A stretch of 6,847 nucleotides of DNA from an uncultured Erysipelotrichaceae bacterium (GCA_934692455.1 CAKUTY010000072.1:1-6847); one strand, 5' to 3'; counted from the stretch's first letter, positions 1 to 5,461 are shown. A program made the numbers and translations. Notes: a model not told the origin generated them from the sequence alone.

Positions 1-570
1 GAATTAGGTGGTACTGTTATTGGAATGTCTGATAGAAACGGTTATATTGTTGATGAAAAGGGTATTGATTATAAGTTATTGATAAAGGCTAAGGAAAAAC
101 GTCAATCAATTGAAAATTACTTAAAGTATTCTGATACTGCTAAGTATTATCCAAATTCTAGTGATTTGTTTAAGATTAAGTGTGATATTTGTCTTCCTTG
201 TGCTACTCAAAACGAAATTGATTTAGATAGTGCTAAGGCTTTAGTGGAAAATGGTTGTCTATGTGTGAGTGAGGGTGCTAATATGCCTACAACTCTAGAT
301 GCAACAGTTTATCTACAGGAACATGATGTCTTATTTGGTCCAGCTAAAGCTGCTAATGCGGGTGGTGTTGGTTGTAGTTATTTTGAGATGGTTCAAAATG
401 AAGAAGGAACTAAGTGGGAATTTGAAAAGACTGATGCTAAGTTAAAAGAGATGATGGTTAATATTTACCATAATGTAGCTAACACTGCTAAAGAATATGG
501 TGCAGGTGGTAATCTTGTGGTAGGTGCCAATATCTTTGGTTTTGTGACTGTTATTAATAAAATGGATTAA
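1..570 (+). CDS. gdhA: NADP-specific glutamate dehydrogenase, C-terminal part (5' end outside window)
   Basis: The reading frame is open from base 1 to the TAA at 568-570, giving 189 residues. That is roughly the last two fifths of a usual ~445-residue hexameric enzyme. It interconverts 2-oxoglutarate plus ammonia and glutamate in the cytosol, the non-GS/GOGAT route of ammonia assimilation. Visible landmarks are the end of the Rossmann core (ELGGTVIGMSDRNG), then LPCATQNEIDLDSAKAL and SEGANMPTTLDAT, and later FGPAKAANAGGVGCSYFEM. The C-terminal helix carries VVGANIFGFV. These match the family I GdhA of E. coli in order and spacing. The NADP assignment follows from this subfamily, because the cofactor-specificity residues are only partly in view. 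The ATG at base 25 is internal, not a start. No terminator directly follows the stop. The first one on this strand is at 686-716, so gdhA transcripts may run through the RNA element there. Confidence 0.95.
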   Translation, partial: ELGGTVIGMSDRNGYIVDEKGIDYKLLIKAKEKRQSIENYLKYSDTAKYYPNSSDLFKIKCDICLPCATQNEIDLDSAKALVENGCLCVSEGANMPTTLDATVYLQEHDVLFGPAKAANAGGVGCSYFEMVQNEEGTKWEFEKTDAKLKEMMVNIYHNVANTAKEYGAGGNLVVGANIFGFVTVINKMD

Positions 571-575
571 ACTTA

Positions 576-584
576 TGCTATTAT
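576..584 (+). promoter_or_regulatory. Candidate extended -10 promoter for the structured RNA
   Basis: TGC (576-578) precedes TATTAT (579-584), an extended -10 element lying 6 nt after the gdhA stop codon. No good -35 is present; TTAATA at 554-559 is the nearest and has a 19-bp spacer. A start about 7 nt downstream falls at ~591, exactly the first base of the closing stem of the RNA element. This agreement supports an independent transcript. Without transcript data the promoter remains a prediction. Confidence 0.45.
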
Positions 585-590
585 CAAATT

Positions 591-716
591 AAGGAATGCG
601 AGGCTTAAATTTTCCCTTGAAAGCTGATATATTACGACATGTGGGATGCACCATAATTGGTGAGGGGAGCCCACGGCATTTCTTTGAAGGAAGTTCATTG
701 CGAATTTCCTTTTTTC
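591..716 (+). ncRNA. Structured RNA of unknown class, ~126 nt with its own terminator
   Basis: Hand folding gives a compact architecture. P1 pairs 591-599 (AAGGAATGC) with 676-684 (GCATTTCTT), nine pairs including one G-U. P2 pairs 602-606 with 621-625 and has a 14-nt loop. P3 pairs 641-645 (GTGGG) with 670-674 (CCCAC), capped by CACC/GGTG (649-652 with 659-662). The P2 loop TTCCCT (612-617) can pair with AGGGGA (663-668), the internal loop of P3, a pseudoknot-type contact. A strong terminator follows P1 almost directly (686-716). The lack of a nearby plus-strand gene argues for a free-standing small RNA or a gdhA 3' UTR element rather than a leader. I do not recognise the class: the tmRNA, RNase P, SRP domain IV, T-box and common riboswitch signatures I know are absent. 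Some short stretches resemble the 5' half of enterobacterial 6S RNA, but the element is much shorter than 6S. Confidence 0.55.
686..716 (+). terminator. Rho-independent terminator ending the structured RNA (and probably gdhA)
   Basis: The stem pairs AAGGAAGTTC (687-696) with GAATTTCCTT (702-711) over ten pairs including one G-T. The loop is ATTGC and the stem runs into the T-tract at 711-715. The AAGGAA at its 5' foot repeats the AAGGAA that opens the RNA at 591-596. The 5' copy could therefore compete for TTCCTT (706-711), an antiterminator-like alternative. Confidence 0.8.
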
Positions 717-792
717 TTTATTTTCGATATATTAAGAAAATTCACTAATTTTGAATAAATTAATGGTTTTGTCGAAAAAAATGCATATTAAT
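717..792. other. A+T-rich spacer with no supported gene
   Basis: I see nothing firm in this stretch. A short open frame from the ATG at 763 would run through the hairpin at 793-823 and end near 861. It has no ribosome site and no recognisable product, so I do not call it. Confidence 0.5.
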
Positions 793-823
793 AAGTGGCA
801 GGTTCTCTCTAACCCTGCCACTT
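793..823. repeat. Orphan 10-bp inverted repeat, possible bidirectional terminator
   Basis: AAGTGGCAGG (793-802) and CCTGCCACTT (814-823) are perfect inverted copies. TT/AA pairs extend the stem past one bulged C (813), leaving a small pyrimidine loop. The flanking T-tracts are short on both strands, so it would be a weak terminator. It lies between the structured RNA and the minus-strand tRNA terminator and may act as a backstop for converging transcription. Its right part (806-820) matches the 3' end of the neighbouring tRNA-Trp at 13 of 15 positions in inverted orientation, which is unexplained. Confidence 0.5.
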
Positions 824-831
824 TAAACATT

Positions 832-858
832 AAAAAAAGCCTTATAAATAAAGGCTTT
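832..858 (-). terminator. Terminator of the tRNA-Trp transcript
   Basis: Read on the minus strand, AAAGCCTT (851-858) pairs with AAGGCTTT (836-843) across a 7-nt loop. The stem is followed by a T-tract, complement of the A-run at 832-838. It begins 13 nt beyond the encoded CCA of the tRNA and points the same way, so the tRNA is likely a single-gene transcript. Confidence 0.8.
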
Positions 859-871
859 CAATAACTATTAA

Positions 872-945
872 TGGCAGGGGTGGAGAGGATCGAACTCCCA
901 TCAACGGTTTTGGAGACCGGTATACTACCATTGTACCACACCCCT
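872..945 (-). tRNA. trnW: tRNA-Trp (anticodon CCA), CCA end encoded
   Basis: The 74-nt minus-strand cloverleaf has an acceptor stem AGGGGTG/CACCCCT, perfectly paired, then G73 and an encoded CCA (872-874). The D arm is GTAC/GTAT with a short 7-nt loop containing GG. The anticodon loop CTCCAAA carries CCA (complement of 911-913), which reads UGG. The variable loop is short (TGAT). The T stem GGGAG/CTCTC encloses TTCGATC. The G73 discriminator and overall sequence fit bacterial tRNA-Trp. The first anticodon-stem pair (27-43) reads as C-T, a mismatch on an otherwise sound stem. A single Trp anticodon CCA agrees with the use of TGA as a stop here. Confidence 0.95.
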
Positions 946-957
946 ATGCGCCTAATC

Positions 958-987
958 ATTCTAGCATTTTTTACTTTCAAATGTAAA
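958..987 (-). promoter_or_regulatory. Sigma-A promoter of tRNA-Trp
   Basis: On the minus strand a -35 TTTACA (982-987) and an extended -10 TGC-TAGAAT (hexamer 958-963) are separated by 18 bp. Start would be near 951, giving a leader of about 6 nt before the mature 5' end at 945. This is a good match to the housekeeping consensus and fits the short leaders of tRNA genes. Confidence 0.7.
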
Positions 988-1021
988 GGAAAAAAGGTAA
1001 AATTATAAAAGTAACAAGGAG
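975..1021 (+). promoter_or_regulatory. Candidate promoter and ribosome site of the udp operon
   Basis: TTTCAA (975-980) and TAAAAT (998-1003) are spaced by 17 bp; the -35 is poor and the -10 good. TATAAA (1004-1009) is an alternative -10 without a matching -35. The ribosome site AAGGAG (1016-1021) sits 9 nt before the ATG and is strong. The spacer of this promoter contains the -35 of the divergent tRNA-Trp promoter (982-987), so the two cannot easily be occupied together. Confidence 0.45.
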
Positions 1022-1030
1022 AATTTTAAT

Positions 1031-1807
1031 ATGATAGACTATACTGAAGGTTCAGGTAAACAATACCATACAGCAGTAGGAGTGGGAGATGTTGGGCGTT
1101 ATGTTATTCTTCCAGGAGATCCTAAGCGTTGTGAAAAGATTGCAAAACATTTTGATGATGCAAAGTTAGTTGCTGATTCAAGAGAATATATTACATATAC
1201 TGGCTATTTAAATGGTGAAAAGGTATCTGTAACTTCTACTGGTATTGGAGGCCCTAGTGCTTCTATTGCCATGGAAGAATTAATTAAATGTGGTGCAGAT
1301 ACATTTATTAGAGTTGGTACATGTGGTGGTATCGAATTAGATGTAGTTGGTGGTGATGTTGTTATCGCAAGTGGTGCTATTAGAATGGAAGGCACTTCTA
1401 AGGAATATGCACCAATTGAGTTCCCTGCTGTAGCTGATTTTGAGATTACTAATGCTTTATATAATGCCGCTAACAAATTAGGTTATAAAAACCATGTTGG
1501 TGTTGTTGAGTGTAAGGATGCTTTCTTTGGTCAACACGAACCAGAGAAGATGCCTGTAAGTTATGAATTAATTAATAAGTGGGATGCTTGGAAAAAGCTT
1601 CATACTTTGGCAAGTGAAATGGAATCTGCTGCCTTATTTATTTGCGCTTCAGCAAGAAAAGTAAGATGTGGTAGCTGTTTCTTAACTGTGGCTAACCAAG
1701 AAAGAGCGTTAGCTGGTTTGGATAATCCTCAATGTCATGATACAGAAGCTGCAATTTGTGTTGCTGTTGAGGCTATTAAGAAGTTAATTGAAAAAGATAA
1801 AAAATAA
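1031..1807 (+). CDS. udp: Uridine phosphorylase, Gram-positive type
   Basis: This cytosolic nucleoside phosphorylase (NP-I fold) splits uridine with phosphate into uracil and ribose-1-phosphate, a pyrimidine salvage step. The product has 258 residues, close to the ~253 of E. coli Udp. Phosphate-site landmarks are PGDPKR (28-33), Arg51 in SREY, and Arg94 in RVGTCGGI. The ribose-site signature EMES is at 196-199. GIGGPSASIAMEEL (71-84) and FPAVADFE (131-138) closely follow E. coli Udp. The uracil-binding loop differs: E. coli has Gln-Glu-Arg (Gln166, Arg168), here it is GQHEP with Gln168 kept and no arginine two residues later. As I recall, GQH-x-P is usual in Gram-positive members, so activity is likely but base preference is less certain. 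The ATG is chosen because of AAGGAG 9 nt upstream. The TAA overlaps the ribosome site of the next gene, indicating an operon. Other NP-I activities (purine nucleoside phosphorylase) fit less well. Confidence 0.9.
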   Translation: MIDYTEGSGKQYHTAVGVGDVGRYVILPGDPKRCEKIAKHFDDAKLVADSREYITYTGYLNGEKVSVTSTGIGGPSASIAMEELIKCGADTFIRVGTCGGIELDVVGGDVVIASGAIRMEGTSKEYAPIEFPAVADFEITNALYNAANKLGYKNHVGVVECKDAFFGQHEPEKMPVSYELINKWDAWKKLHTLASEMESAALFICASARKVRCGSCFLTVANQERALAGLDNPQCHDTEAAICVAVEAIKKLIEKDKK

Positions 1808-1821
1808 GGAGACGTAGATTA

Positions 1822-3369
1822 TTGAAAGATCGCAAGAAAATATTTTTAAAAACTTTAAATGAAAATCTACAGGAGAAATCCCACGAGTCACTTGTGGCGG
1901 TTTTTCCTGTTTTATTATTAGTGTTATTTAATGGATTGTTTATCATACCTATTAATAATGGCTTATTATTACAGTTTGTGTTTGGCTCATTGCTAGTAAT
2001 GCTGGGTATGATTTTCTTTAACCTAGGCGCTGAAAAGTCTATGAGCCATATTGGTGAGCTTGTTGGCTCTAGTTTAGTTAAGACTAAAAAGATAGGATTA
2101 ATTGTTCCCATTATCTTCTTGTTAGGTTTTATGATCACAATATCAGAACCTGATTTACAAGTATTAGCACATCAGGTTACATCAATTCCAAATAGTATTT
2201 TGATTGCAACGGTGGCTATTGGTGTGGGTTTCTTTTTAGCCTTAGCTATTTTAAGAATTCTATTTGCTTGGTCACTATCTAAGATGTTGATTGGACTATA
2301 TGCGATAGTATTGATCTTATCAGCTTTTATTCCTAAATCATTCTTATCAGTAGCCTTTGATTCAGGTGGTGTAACTACAGGACCAATGACAGTACCTTTT
2401 ATTATGGCGCTTGGTTTAGGTATTAGTTCGGTAAGAAGTGATAACAAAGCTGAAGATGATAGCTTTGGTTTGGTTGCCTTATGTTCGATTGGACCGATTT
2501 TAATGGTTATGATTTTAAGCTTATTCTTTAGCGGTGATTTGAATGTTTCTATTGAAAAGTCGTTATATCCAATGGATACTTATGAACTTAAGAGTATCTT
2601 CTTACATGCTTTTCCTACTTATATGAAAGAGATTGGTGTAGCTTTATTGCCAATTGTGGTGTTTTTTGAGATTTATAACTTTATTTTCTTGAAAGTATCT
2701 AAGGAAACACATATTAAGATTGGCATGGGCTTGTTGTATACATATATTGGATTGTTCCTATTTATGTGTGGAGCTAATGTAGGTTTTGTGTCGATGGGTA
2801 ATTATATTGGCAGTATGTTGCCTTCATATTTAATTATTCCCTTTGGCATGATTATTGGTTTCTTGATTGTAAGAGTAGAACCAGCTGTAGCTATTTTAAC
2901 TAAGCAGGTTGAACAAATTACCGAGGGCGCTATTTCTGAAAGAGTAATGTTATTTTCTTTGTCAATTGGTGTTTCTTTGGCGATCGGCCTATCACTAACA
3001 AGAATCATCTTTGATTTCTCTATTATGTATATTATGGTGCCTGGTTTGTTGATTGCCCTAGTATTAACATTCTTTGTACCAAATATCTTTACAGCTATTG
3101 CGTTTGACTCGGGTGGTGTTGCCTCAGGCCCGATGACGGCTACTTTCTTATTGCCTTTAGCACAGGGTGCTTGTATCTTACAGAGCAAGGATATCGCCTC
3201 ATATGGGTTTGGTGTAGTAGCTTTGGTTGCTTTGGCACCACTTATTACGATTCAATTATTGGGTTTGATTTATAAGTTTAAACAAAGTCATGTTAAGAGT
3301 GAAGTCTTTGAGAATAAGATTTTGGAAATGTTTGAGAATTATGATGATAAGGACATCATTGAGTTTTAG
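1822..3369 (+). CDS. DUF1538 family membrane protein with two internal repeats, putative transporter
   Basis: The 515-residue protein is very hydrophobic, with about a dozen likely membrane segments, a charged N-terminus and an acidic C-terminal tail. It consists of two homologous halves. The first has SEPDLQVLAHQV (Glu109) and later FDSGGVTTGPMT (179-190). The second has VEPAVAILTKQV (Glu353) and FDSGGVASGPMT (428-439). These signatures identify DUF1538 (Pfam PF07556), whose substrate is unknown. The paired Glu-Pro and Phe-Asp-Ser-Gly-Gly motifs lie within hydrophobic sequence and resemble ion- or substrate-binding sites of inverted- or tandem-repeat carriers; that is inference. The start is a TTG, chosen because AAGGAG (1806-1811) stands 10 nt before it and no ATG lies nearby in frame. 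The gap to udp is 14 nt. The P-II-like gene begins 3 to 18 nt after the TAG, suggesting a transporter controlled by a P-II-type sensor. Confidence 0.85.
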   Translation: MKDRKKIFLKTLNENLQEKSHESLVAVFPVLLLVLFNGLFIIPINNGLLLQFVFGSLLVMLGMIFFNLGAEKSMSHIGELVGSSLVKTKKIGLIVPIIFLLGFMITISEPDLQVLAHQVTSIPNSILIATVAIGVGFFLALAILRILFAWSLSKMLIGLYAIVLILSAFIPKSFLSVAFDSGGVTTGPMTVPFIMALGLGISSVRSDNKAEDDSFGLVALCSIGPILMVMILSLFFSGDLNVSIEKSLYPMDTYELKSIFLHAFPTYMKEIGVALLPIVVFFEIYNFIFLKVSKETHIKIGMGLLYTYIGLFLFMCGANVGFVSMGNYIGSMLPSYLIIPFGMIIGFLIVRVEPAVAILTKQVEQITEGAISERVMLFSLSIGVSLAIGLSLTRIIFDFSIMYIMVPGLLIALVLTFFVPNIFTAIAFDSGGVASGPMTATFLLPLAQGACILQSKDIASYGFGVVALVALAPLITIQLLGLIYKFKQSHVKSEVFENKILEMFENYDDKDIIEF

Positions 3370-3372
3370 CCT

Positions 3373-4044
3373 ATGGAAGTATATTTAATGTTTACAATTT
3401 GTGATAAGAGTCGAAGAAACGAATTCTTAGAACAATATAAAAAATTACATATTGAGAGGTCATATATTGCCTCATGCGAGGGTTTGGCTTCTTTTGATAT
3501 TATCGATTATCTTGGTCTTCAACAAAGTAAGAAGTCTTTAATTATTTCTTTTGTGACTGTAGATAACTTTAAGAAAGTTAAGAGAAATTTAATTAATAGA
3601 TTAGATATTGATAGACCAGGCAATGGTGTGGTGTTTATTTGTCCATTATCTTCTTTTGGAGGTAAGCGAGAGCTTAATTTATGTTTACAGGGGCAAAAGA
3701 TTAGTGAAAGGAAAGATGCGATGAAAGATAACAAATATGAATTGATTGTAACTATTGCCAATAGTGGCTATTCTAATACGATTATGACAAGTGCTAGGAA
3801 AAATGGTGCCAAGGGTGGTACTTTAATTCATGGTAAGAGTGCTGGTAATAATGAAATAGATAATTTTTTAGGTGTATCATTAGTAGCGGAGAAAGAAATC
3901 ATTTTGATTGTTACTAGTAAGAAGGATAAGAATCAGATTATGTCTTCAATTATCGAAGAATGTGGTATTGAGACTAAGGCTGGTGCTGTATGTTTCTCAT
4001 TACCAGTAGATGATCTATGTGGTTTTAGTTTGTTAGATGAGTGA
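3373..4044 (+). CDS. Tandem P-II-like signalling protein, partner of the DUF1538 protein
   Basis: The 223-residue soluble protein appears to hold two P-II-like (GlnB fold) domains. The C-terminal one (about 121-217) is clear: strand KYELIVTIAN, GAKGGTLIHGK (145-155), FLGVSLVAEKEIILIVT (165-181), then AGAVCFSLPVDDLCG (203-217). The N-terminal one (about 5-97) follows the same plan: LMFTICDKS, DYLGLQQSKKSLIISFVT, then PGNGVVFICPLSSFGG (82-97). A linker of ~23 residues joins them. P-II proteins are trimeric sensors that bind ATP/ADP or similar ligands and gate transporters or enzymes through the T-loop. Here the T-loop region (~155-165) is short and lacks the uridylylation tyrosine context of GlnB. 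The N-terminal domain lacks the GGT-x-I-H-G-K stretch, so it may not bind nucleotide. The ATG at 3373 has a poor ribosome site. A second ATG at 3388 has GGAAG (3375-3379) 8 nt upstream and may be the true start, giving 218 residues. The 3' end overlaps the next gene by 8 nt. Confidence 0.8.
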   Translation: MEVYLMFTICDKSRRNEFLEQYKKLHIERSYIASCEGLASFDIIDYLGLQQSKKSLIISFVTVDNFKKVKRNLINRLDIDRPGNGVVFICPLSSFGGKRELNLCLQGQKISERKDAMKDNKYELIVTIANSGYSNTIMTSARKNGAKGGTLIHGKSAGNNEIDNFLGVSLVAEKEIILIVTSKKDKNQIMSSIIEECGIETKAGAVCFSLPVDDLCGFSLLDE

Positions 4045-4891
4045 TTCTTTTAAGTATTTTATTTCAGTATTTTTATATGGAACCATGGGCTACTTTCTAT
4101 CTTTGATAGATGTAAGTGGTGAATTCACAGTTCTTGTAAGAGGTGGCCTTGGTTCTTTATTTGTGCTACTTATAATGTTTTTTAGGAAACAAAAGATTGA
4201 TTTAGAAGGAATAAAAAAGAATATTTTATTTTTAATTCTTTCTGGTATCAGTTTGGGATTAAACGAGATGTTTCTTTTTATGGGCTATAAGTATGCAGTA
4301 TCTTTAACATCTCTTGGTAACTATACAGCACCGATTAGTGTAATTGTGATTTCAGCTTTATTCTTAAAGGAAAAGATAAGTTTTAAACAAGGACTATGTA
4401 TTGCATGTTCCTTTATTGGCGTCTTGTGTTTATCGGGTATTTTTACTGAGAGTAATGTTGATATTACAGGATTAATCTATGGCCTATTAGCTTCAATTGG
4501 TTTTGTAGCTTTAGTGTTTTTTAACAAGAAACTAGAGGATATTGATCCTTATGATAAGACTTTTATGCAGTTGGCTTTTAGCTTTTTAACCGTATTGCCT
4601 TTTGCGTTAATTAATAAGTCAATTCCTACATCATTTGATTTAAAGACTATTTTAGTCTTAGGTATGCTTGGTACTTTGCATACAGGTTTTGCCTATATTC
4701 TTTATTTTGATGCTATTAAGACACTATCTCCTGTCTATATTGCGACTATCGGTTATGTAGAGCCAGTTATGTCAGTGTTGACGGGTGCCTTATTACTTGG
4801 TGAACCTATGAATATATATAGTGTAATTGGGGCAATCTTAATTATTGGCTCAGCTTGTGTTTGTCAACTTGTGTCTGATAAAAGTGTATAA
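4037..4891 (+). CDS. EamA/DMT superfamily transporter
   Basis: The 284-residue protein has about ten hydrophobic segments arranged as two EamA domains (about 5-133 and 146-280), the standard 5+5 layout of drug/metabolite transporters. Family hallmarks are the stretch SLTSLGNYTAPISVIVISAL followed by LKEKIS near the end of the first half, and SPVYIATIGYVEPVMSVLTG then LLLGEP near the end of the second. Such proteins exchange or export small metabolites such as amino acids or nucleotide precursors across the cytoplasmic membrane; substrate cannot be told from sequence. The start codon lies inside the last codons of the P-II-like gene (8-nt overlap, ATGAGTGA), which implies translational coupling. 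It shows no odd base composition compared with its neighbours. Confidence 0.88.
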   Translation: MSDSFKYFISVFLYGTMGYFLSLIDVSGEFTVLVRGGLGSLFVLLIMFFRKQKIDLEGIKKNILFLILSGISLGLNEMFLFMGYKYAVSLTSLGNYTAPISVIVISALFLKEKISFKQGLCIACSFIGVLCLSGIFTESNVDITGLIYGLLASIGFVALVFFNKKLEDIDPYDKTFMQLAFSFLTVLPFALINKSIPTSFDLKTILVLGMLGTLHTGFAYILYFDAIKTLSPVYIATIGYVEPVMSVLTGALLLGEPMNIYSVIGAILIIGSACVCQLVSDKSV

Positions 4892-4898
4892 TCAAGTC

Positions 4899-5423
4899 AT
4901 GAAGAAAGAATATATTACTATTCCCAATATTGTGACATCATTAAGGCTTTTAGGAGCATTAATTATTTTGTTTCTAAAACCTTTTTCTTTATCATTCTTT
5001 ATAATTTATTTCATCGCTGGTTTTACTGACTGTATCGATGGCTTCTTAGCTCGTAAGTTAAATTCGGTCAGCGAATTTGGTTCTAAATTAGATAGTGTTT
5101 GTGATTTAACCTTTTACTCAGCCCTAGCTATTAAGATTATGCCAAGGCTTCTAGAACTTTTACCAACTTATATTTGGTACTTTGTGTTGGTGGTTGTAAT
5201 AATTAGAATAATCATCTATTCTTTTGGCGCTTTTAAGCATAAACAGTTGGTTTCTAATCATACTTATCTAAATAAGACTACTAATGTCTTGATTTACTTT
5301 TTACCTTTGGTTATAAGTTTTAATTGCTTAGAACCTTATGCCTGGATTTTGTTAGGTGTTTCGATGGTTGCGGCGATCGAAGAGTTTGTCAAAGTAATTT
5401 TTCAAAAAGATTTAAATTGCTAG
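4899..5423 (+). CDS. CDP-alcohol phosphatidyltransferase family membrane enzyme
   Basis: From the ATG at 4899 the protein has 174 residues with about six membrane segments. It carries the complete family signature D-x2-D-G-x2-A-R-x8-G-x3-D-x3-D: Asp44, Asp47, Gly48, Ala51, Arg52, Gly61, Asp65, Asp69. These residues bind the divalent metals and the CDP moiety. The enzyme transfers a phosphatidyl group from CDP-diacylglycerol to an alcohol, or a related CDP-alcohol reaction, at the membrane. The opening IPNIVTSLRLLG is PgsA-like. However, the sequence after the motif does not look like classical PgsA, so glycerol-3-phosphate as acceptor is not assured. In-frame TTG (4845) and GTG (4884) codons exist upstream, but ATG 4899 is preferred because it falls 7 nt after the EamA stop and directly precedes the conserved N-terminus. 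Its ribosome site is weak, fitting coupled translation. The TAG stop lies inside the first 19-bp repeat (5421-5439). Confidence 0.88.
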   Translation: MKKEYITIPNIVTSLRLLGALIILFLKPFSLSFFIIYFIAGFTDCIDGFLARKLNSVSEFGSKLDSVCDLTFYSALAIKIMPRLLELLPTYIWYFVLVVVIIRIIIYSFGAFKHKQLVSNHTYLNKTTNVLIYFLPLVISFNCLEPYAWILLGVSMVAAIEEFVKVIFQKDLNC

Positions 5424-5461
5424 TACAAATAATACAGATGTGTAGTACAATTAATACAGAT
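5421..5461. repeat. Two 19-bp direct repeats, 22-bp period, possible operator or attenuator arms
   Basis: TAGTACAAATAATACAGAT (5421-5439) and TAGTACAATTAATACAGAT (5443-5461) differ at one base and lie 22 bp apart, about two helical turns. Each contains GTACAAnTAATAC, an imperfect palindrome (GTA...TAC), as expected of a protein-binding site. The first copy includes the stop codon of the preceding gene. The second supplies the 5' arm of the terminator at 5453-5480, and the ATACAGA of the first copy could pair with the same 3' arm. Either a DNA operator or an RNA element is possible. Confidence 0.6.

Noticed and set aside
591..716. 6S RNA, SRP RNA or a T-box leader as identity of the structured RNA
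   Set aside because: At ~126 nt it is short for 6S, it lacks the SRP domain IV GGAAGGAAGCAG-type core, and it lacks the T-box GGGTGG-ACCGCG sequence. Slight likeness to part of E. coli 6S is too weak to name it.
763..861. Short plus-strand open frame starting ATGGTTTTGTCG
   Set aside because: No ribosome site, passes through two hairpins, and no recognisable product.
1204..1476. Minus-strand open frame of 90 codons inside udp
   Set aside because: It lies entirely antisense to a well-recognised gene and has no ribosome site or recognisable protein; codon bias of the sense gene explains it.
1776..3188. Three minus-strand open frames (1776-2138, 2172-2447, 2802-3188) opposite the DUF1538 gene
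   Set aside because: They are antisense shadows of a repeated hydrophobic gene. Two of them mirror the FDSGG-GPMT motif on the other strand (as GPVVTPPES and GPEATPPES), which only reflects the sense repeat.
3519..3761. Minus-strand 80-codon open frame opposite the P-II-like gene
   Set aside because: No ribosome site and no family resemblance; the sense frame has clear homology.
5421..5461. CRISPR array or transposon end
   Set aside because: Only two repeat units with a 3-bp gap and no spacers; no transposase or terminal inverted repeats nearby.
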